DNA of 39,810 nucleotides, taken from an uncultured Bacteroidales bacterium (GTDB taxonomy: Bacteria; Bacteroidota; Bacteroidia; Bacteroidales; UBA932). This document shows positions 38,112 to 39,810 of the stretch, piece after piece. Both the position numbers and the translations under genes were made by a program. Where the stretch lies: assembly GCA_900316045.1 (NCBI GenBank), contig ONBM01000010.1, forward strand, positions 1 through 39,810, read 5' to 3'. The number at the start of each line of letters is the position of its first letter. The first letter of the stretch is position 1. The notes beneath the pieces were generated by a model. The model ran no database searches and was not told the origin of the DNA. It worked only from the letters and a program-made list of their open reading frames with translations.

Positions 38112-39810
38112 TTATTCGAGAGTACCCTTTACAGGAACCTTGATCTCGGTGGTCTTAATGACACCCCAGCCGTACTTAACAGTCACAGGAACATAGAGGT
38201 TGAACGAAGATACGTTGTTACCATTGTTCTTGTATGACAGGAAGCCGTACTTAGATGTCAGGTTTTGCCATGTAGGATCAGTCTGCTCGAGGACAATCGT
38301 AGCAGGAACTGCCTGACCAGTAACACCATTGAGGTCGCAAGTGATAGACTTGGTGTCTACAGTCACCTCGAATGGACCATAGTACTGCCAGTAGTTCTCA
38401 TACTCAGCGAAGTCACGATCACGCCAATCGTAAGGATTGATCAGATCTGCAAGATCGATGTATGAACCAGGCTCACCGTAGTCAACTGCATCAACGAAGG
38501 ACTTGGTTGAATTAGTGCGGATGTAAACCGGACGGATGAAGTCGCCACGGAAGTGATCCTCACCGTTGAAGGTGATAGCCACCTCTCTATTCTTGCTACC
38601 GCAATAGTAAGCCCTTGCTCCGATGTAGGTGTAAAGCTCATCGGTGTTGAGGAGCCTCTTGGCAACGTCACTATCCTTTTTGAGAGTGATGTAGTTGTAA
38701 GGAACCTCAGTTCCATTGTTGAAGATCTGAGCGATAACGTCGTTTCCAACCATCAGAGTGGTGTCATTAGGAACCGTGAAGGTTACGGTAGTGTCACCGA
38801 AGGTGAACTTCTTGCCATCAAGATCCTTCTTGCAGAAGAAGAACTGGAGGCCGCTGAGGTTGCCAGCAATGACTGTCTTGCCATCCTTCGTCACGAATGC
38901 GGCATTGAGGTCATTCTTGAATACGCAGCTGTCAGGATTAACGCTGCCTACGTTAGGAACGTTAACGTTGAACTTAGTAAGATCGAAACCTGTTGTAGTC
39001 TTTCTGTCTGGACCCCACCAGTACTCGTCGATGTAGTCAGGGTTAGACTTCAGACCATAGGTCTTGGCAATCTCCTCAACCTTAGCAGTGAGCTTGACGC
39101 TAACTTTGAGGGTGCTATCTGCGTTGGTGTAGTAAACTTCTTTCTCGATGGTCTTACCACTCCAATTCCAGATAGAATCCATAGGAACAATCCAGCGGAT
39201 AACATGAACAGAGTCAGCGCCTTCAGCAACTTTAACGATGCTAGTAGCGCCCTTCGTTGTGTCTGCGTCAACATAAACGCTGTAGTCCTTATTGAATGTA
39301 GAATCGGCCATGCCAACCTTGTCGTAAACCTGGCTCTTCATCTGCGCATATGTAGCTACGAGAGTGTCAGCGCCTGCGCAAGCGAATGCGAAAGTATTGG
39401 TCTCCTTGGTGCCATTCAGAAGAGGATCAACTTCGTAAGTGTCCTTACCTGTGATGCCAACCTTGATGTAAGCAACCTTAACGACATTCTCGCCGTCAAG
39501 AAGAGTAACGCGAACGACAGGAGTGCGTCCGAAAGCGGCCTGGCCCTTCTTTTCATTTACAGTTAGAACAGAGTCAGAAAGCTCAACGAAATCTGCCTGG
39601 TCAACTCCATTAATCTTGTAATTCTTAACGAGTTCGAATTTCCATGAGAAACCGTAATTTGCGAACTGCTCGTCTGTGTACTCAGCGTCATTTCCTTTAT
39701 CATGAAGAGCAACTATGCCTTTGAGGTTAAGAGGAGTCCCTTTGGTTACGACTGTATCGATGTTGCTAGCATAAACGTAACTCTCGTTCCAAACTTCGTT
39801 GTTAGGAAGG
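38112..39810 (-). CDS. Large probable surface protein of unknown family, 5' end outside the window
   Basis: The frame is open from the right edge (first full codon at 39809) to the stop at 38112, giving 565 visible residues and no start. I do not recognise the family. The sequence is rich in Asp, Asn, Thr, Val and aromatic residues with many short alternating strands (for example VVRVTLLDGENVVKVAYIKV, and VPVTVKYGWGVIKTTEIKVP near the C-terminus), few Cys and no membrane helix. This suggests a secreted beta-rich protein built of Ig-like domains. The Met at 39341 is internal, not the start. Codon choice is strongly biased, as in eno and the OmpA-family gene, hinting at high expression. No C-terminal sorting (T9SS) domain is evident. 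Confidence 0.7.
   Translation of the reverse strand, partial: LPNNEVWNESYVYASNIDTVVTKGTPLNLKGIVALHDKGNDAEYTDEQFANYGFSWKFELVKNYKINGVDQADFVELSDSVLTVNEKKGQAAFGRTPVVRVTLLDGENVVKVAYIKVGITGKDTYEVDPLLNGTKETNTFAFACAGADTLVATYAQMKSQVYDKVGMADSTFNKDYSVYVDADTTKGATSIVKVAEGADSVHVIRWIVPMDSIWNWSGKTIEKEVYYTNADSTLKVSVKLTAKVEEIAKTYGLKSNPDYIDEYWWGPDRKTTTGFDLTKFNVNVPNVGSVNPDSCVFKNDLNAAFVTKDGKTVIAGNLSGLQFFFCKKDLDGKKFTFGDTTVTFTVPNDTTLMVGNDVIAQIFNNGTEVPYNYITLKKDSDVAKRLLNTDELYTYIGARAYYCGSKNREVAITFNGEDHFRGDFIRPVYIRTNSTKSFVDAVDYGEPGSYIDLADLINPYDWRDRDFAEYENYWQYYGPFEVTVDTKSITCDLNGVTGQAVPATIVLEQTDPTWQNLTSKYGFLSYKNNGNNVSSFNLYVPVTVKYGWGVIKTTEIKVPVKGTLE

Noticed and set aside
38553..39566. Plus-strand ORF of 337 codons opposite the right-edge gene
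   Set aside because: The minus frame is open over the whole interval, with biased codons and a terminator after it; the plus frame is a shadow.

Overview
The window is a stretch of chromosome from a member of the Bacteroidota, most likely the order Bacteroidales. The evidence is consistent. Promoter boxes of the form TAnnTTTG, several with a TTTG box about 19-20 bases upstream, precede many genes. There is a TPR / membrane-helix / AraC-type one-protein regulator, an ECF sigma operon with a small membrane anti-sigma-like partner, a DUF1573 protein, a NamZ (DUF1343) lipoprotein, and an ATP synthase operon in the order atpD-C-B-E-F-H-A-G with a very short epsilon subunit. Coding density is high, many genes are coupled by 1-4 base overlaps, and base composition is near 50% GC.

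Layout. 0.1-2.6 kb (+): HAD phosphatase, YqiA-like hydrolase and lipoate-protein ligase, chained by ATGA overlaps. 2.9-4.7 kb (-): TPR/AraC regulator. 4.8-11.3 kb (-): a 2-oxoacid dehydrogenase operon (E2, E3, fused E1 alpha-beta) ending in a SorE-like medium-chain dehydrogenase. 11.4-13.3 kb (+): split transketolase. 13.3-15.6 kb (-): acetate kinase homologue and phosphate acyltransferase, with a 159-bp inverted-repeat-bounded element between them. 15.7-16.8 kb (+): a strongly reduced ComEC. 16.8-19.9 kb (-): fucose permease and isomerase. 19.9-22.4 kb (-): lepA and a small glycosyltransferase-like gene. 22.4-23.9 kb (+): ECF sigma operon. 23.9-25.4 kb (-): trmN6 and lolD. 25.6 kb: tRNA-Pro(TGG), followed by about 0.9 kb without a convincing gene but with a CRISPR-like repeat pair and a long perfect hairpin. 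26.6-34.8 kb (-): ATP synthase operon with namZ coupled at its end. 34.9-38.0 kb (-): enolase, an OmpA-family porin and a DUF1573 protein. 38.1 kb to the right edge (-): an incomplete large protein of unknown family.

Much of the region serves central carbon and energy metabolism. Enolase and transketolase feed sugars toward pyruvate. The 2-oxoacid dehydrogenase, whose E2 needs the lipoate that LplA attaches, makes acyl-CoA. The phosphate acyltransferase and acyl kinase convert acyl-CoA to acid plus ATP. The F-type ATP synthase completes the picture, and fucose import and isomerisation add one carbon source.

The most unusual signal is not a gene. The word GAATAT (either strand) occurs about 110 times by hand count, against about 20 expected, and the 8-mer GAATATGC/GCATATTC about 23 times against about 1. 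It occurs in all reading frames and in intergenic DNA, but is almost absent from the last 6 kb. Other points of interest are an acetate kinase whose acyl-pocket Phe is Ala, a ComEC reduced to its channel core, and an enolase terminator whose U-tract also supplies the -33 box of the ATP synthase promoter.
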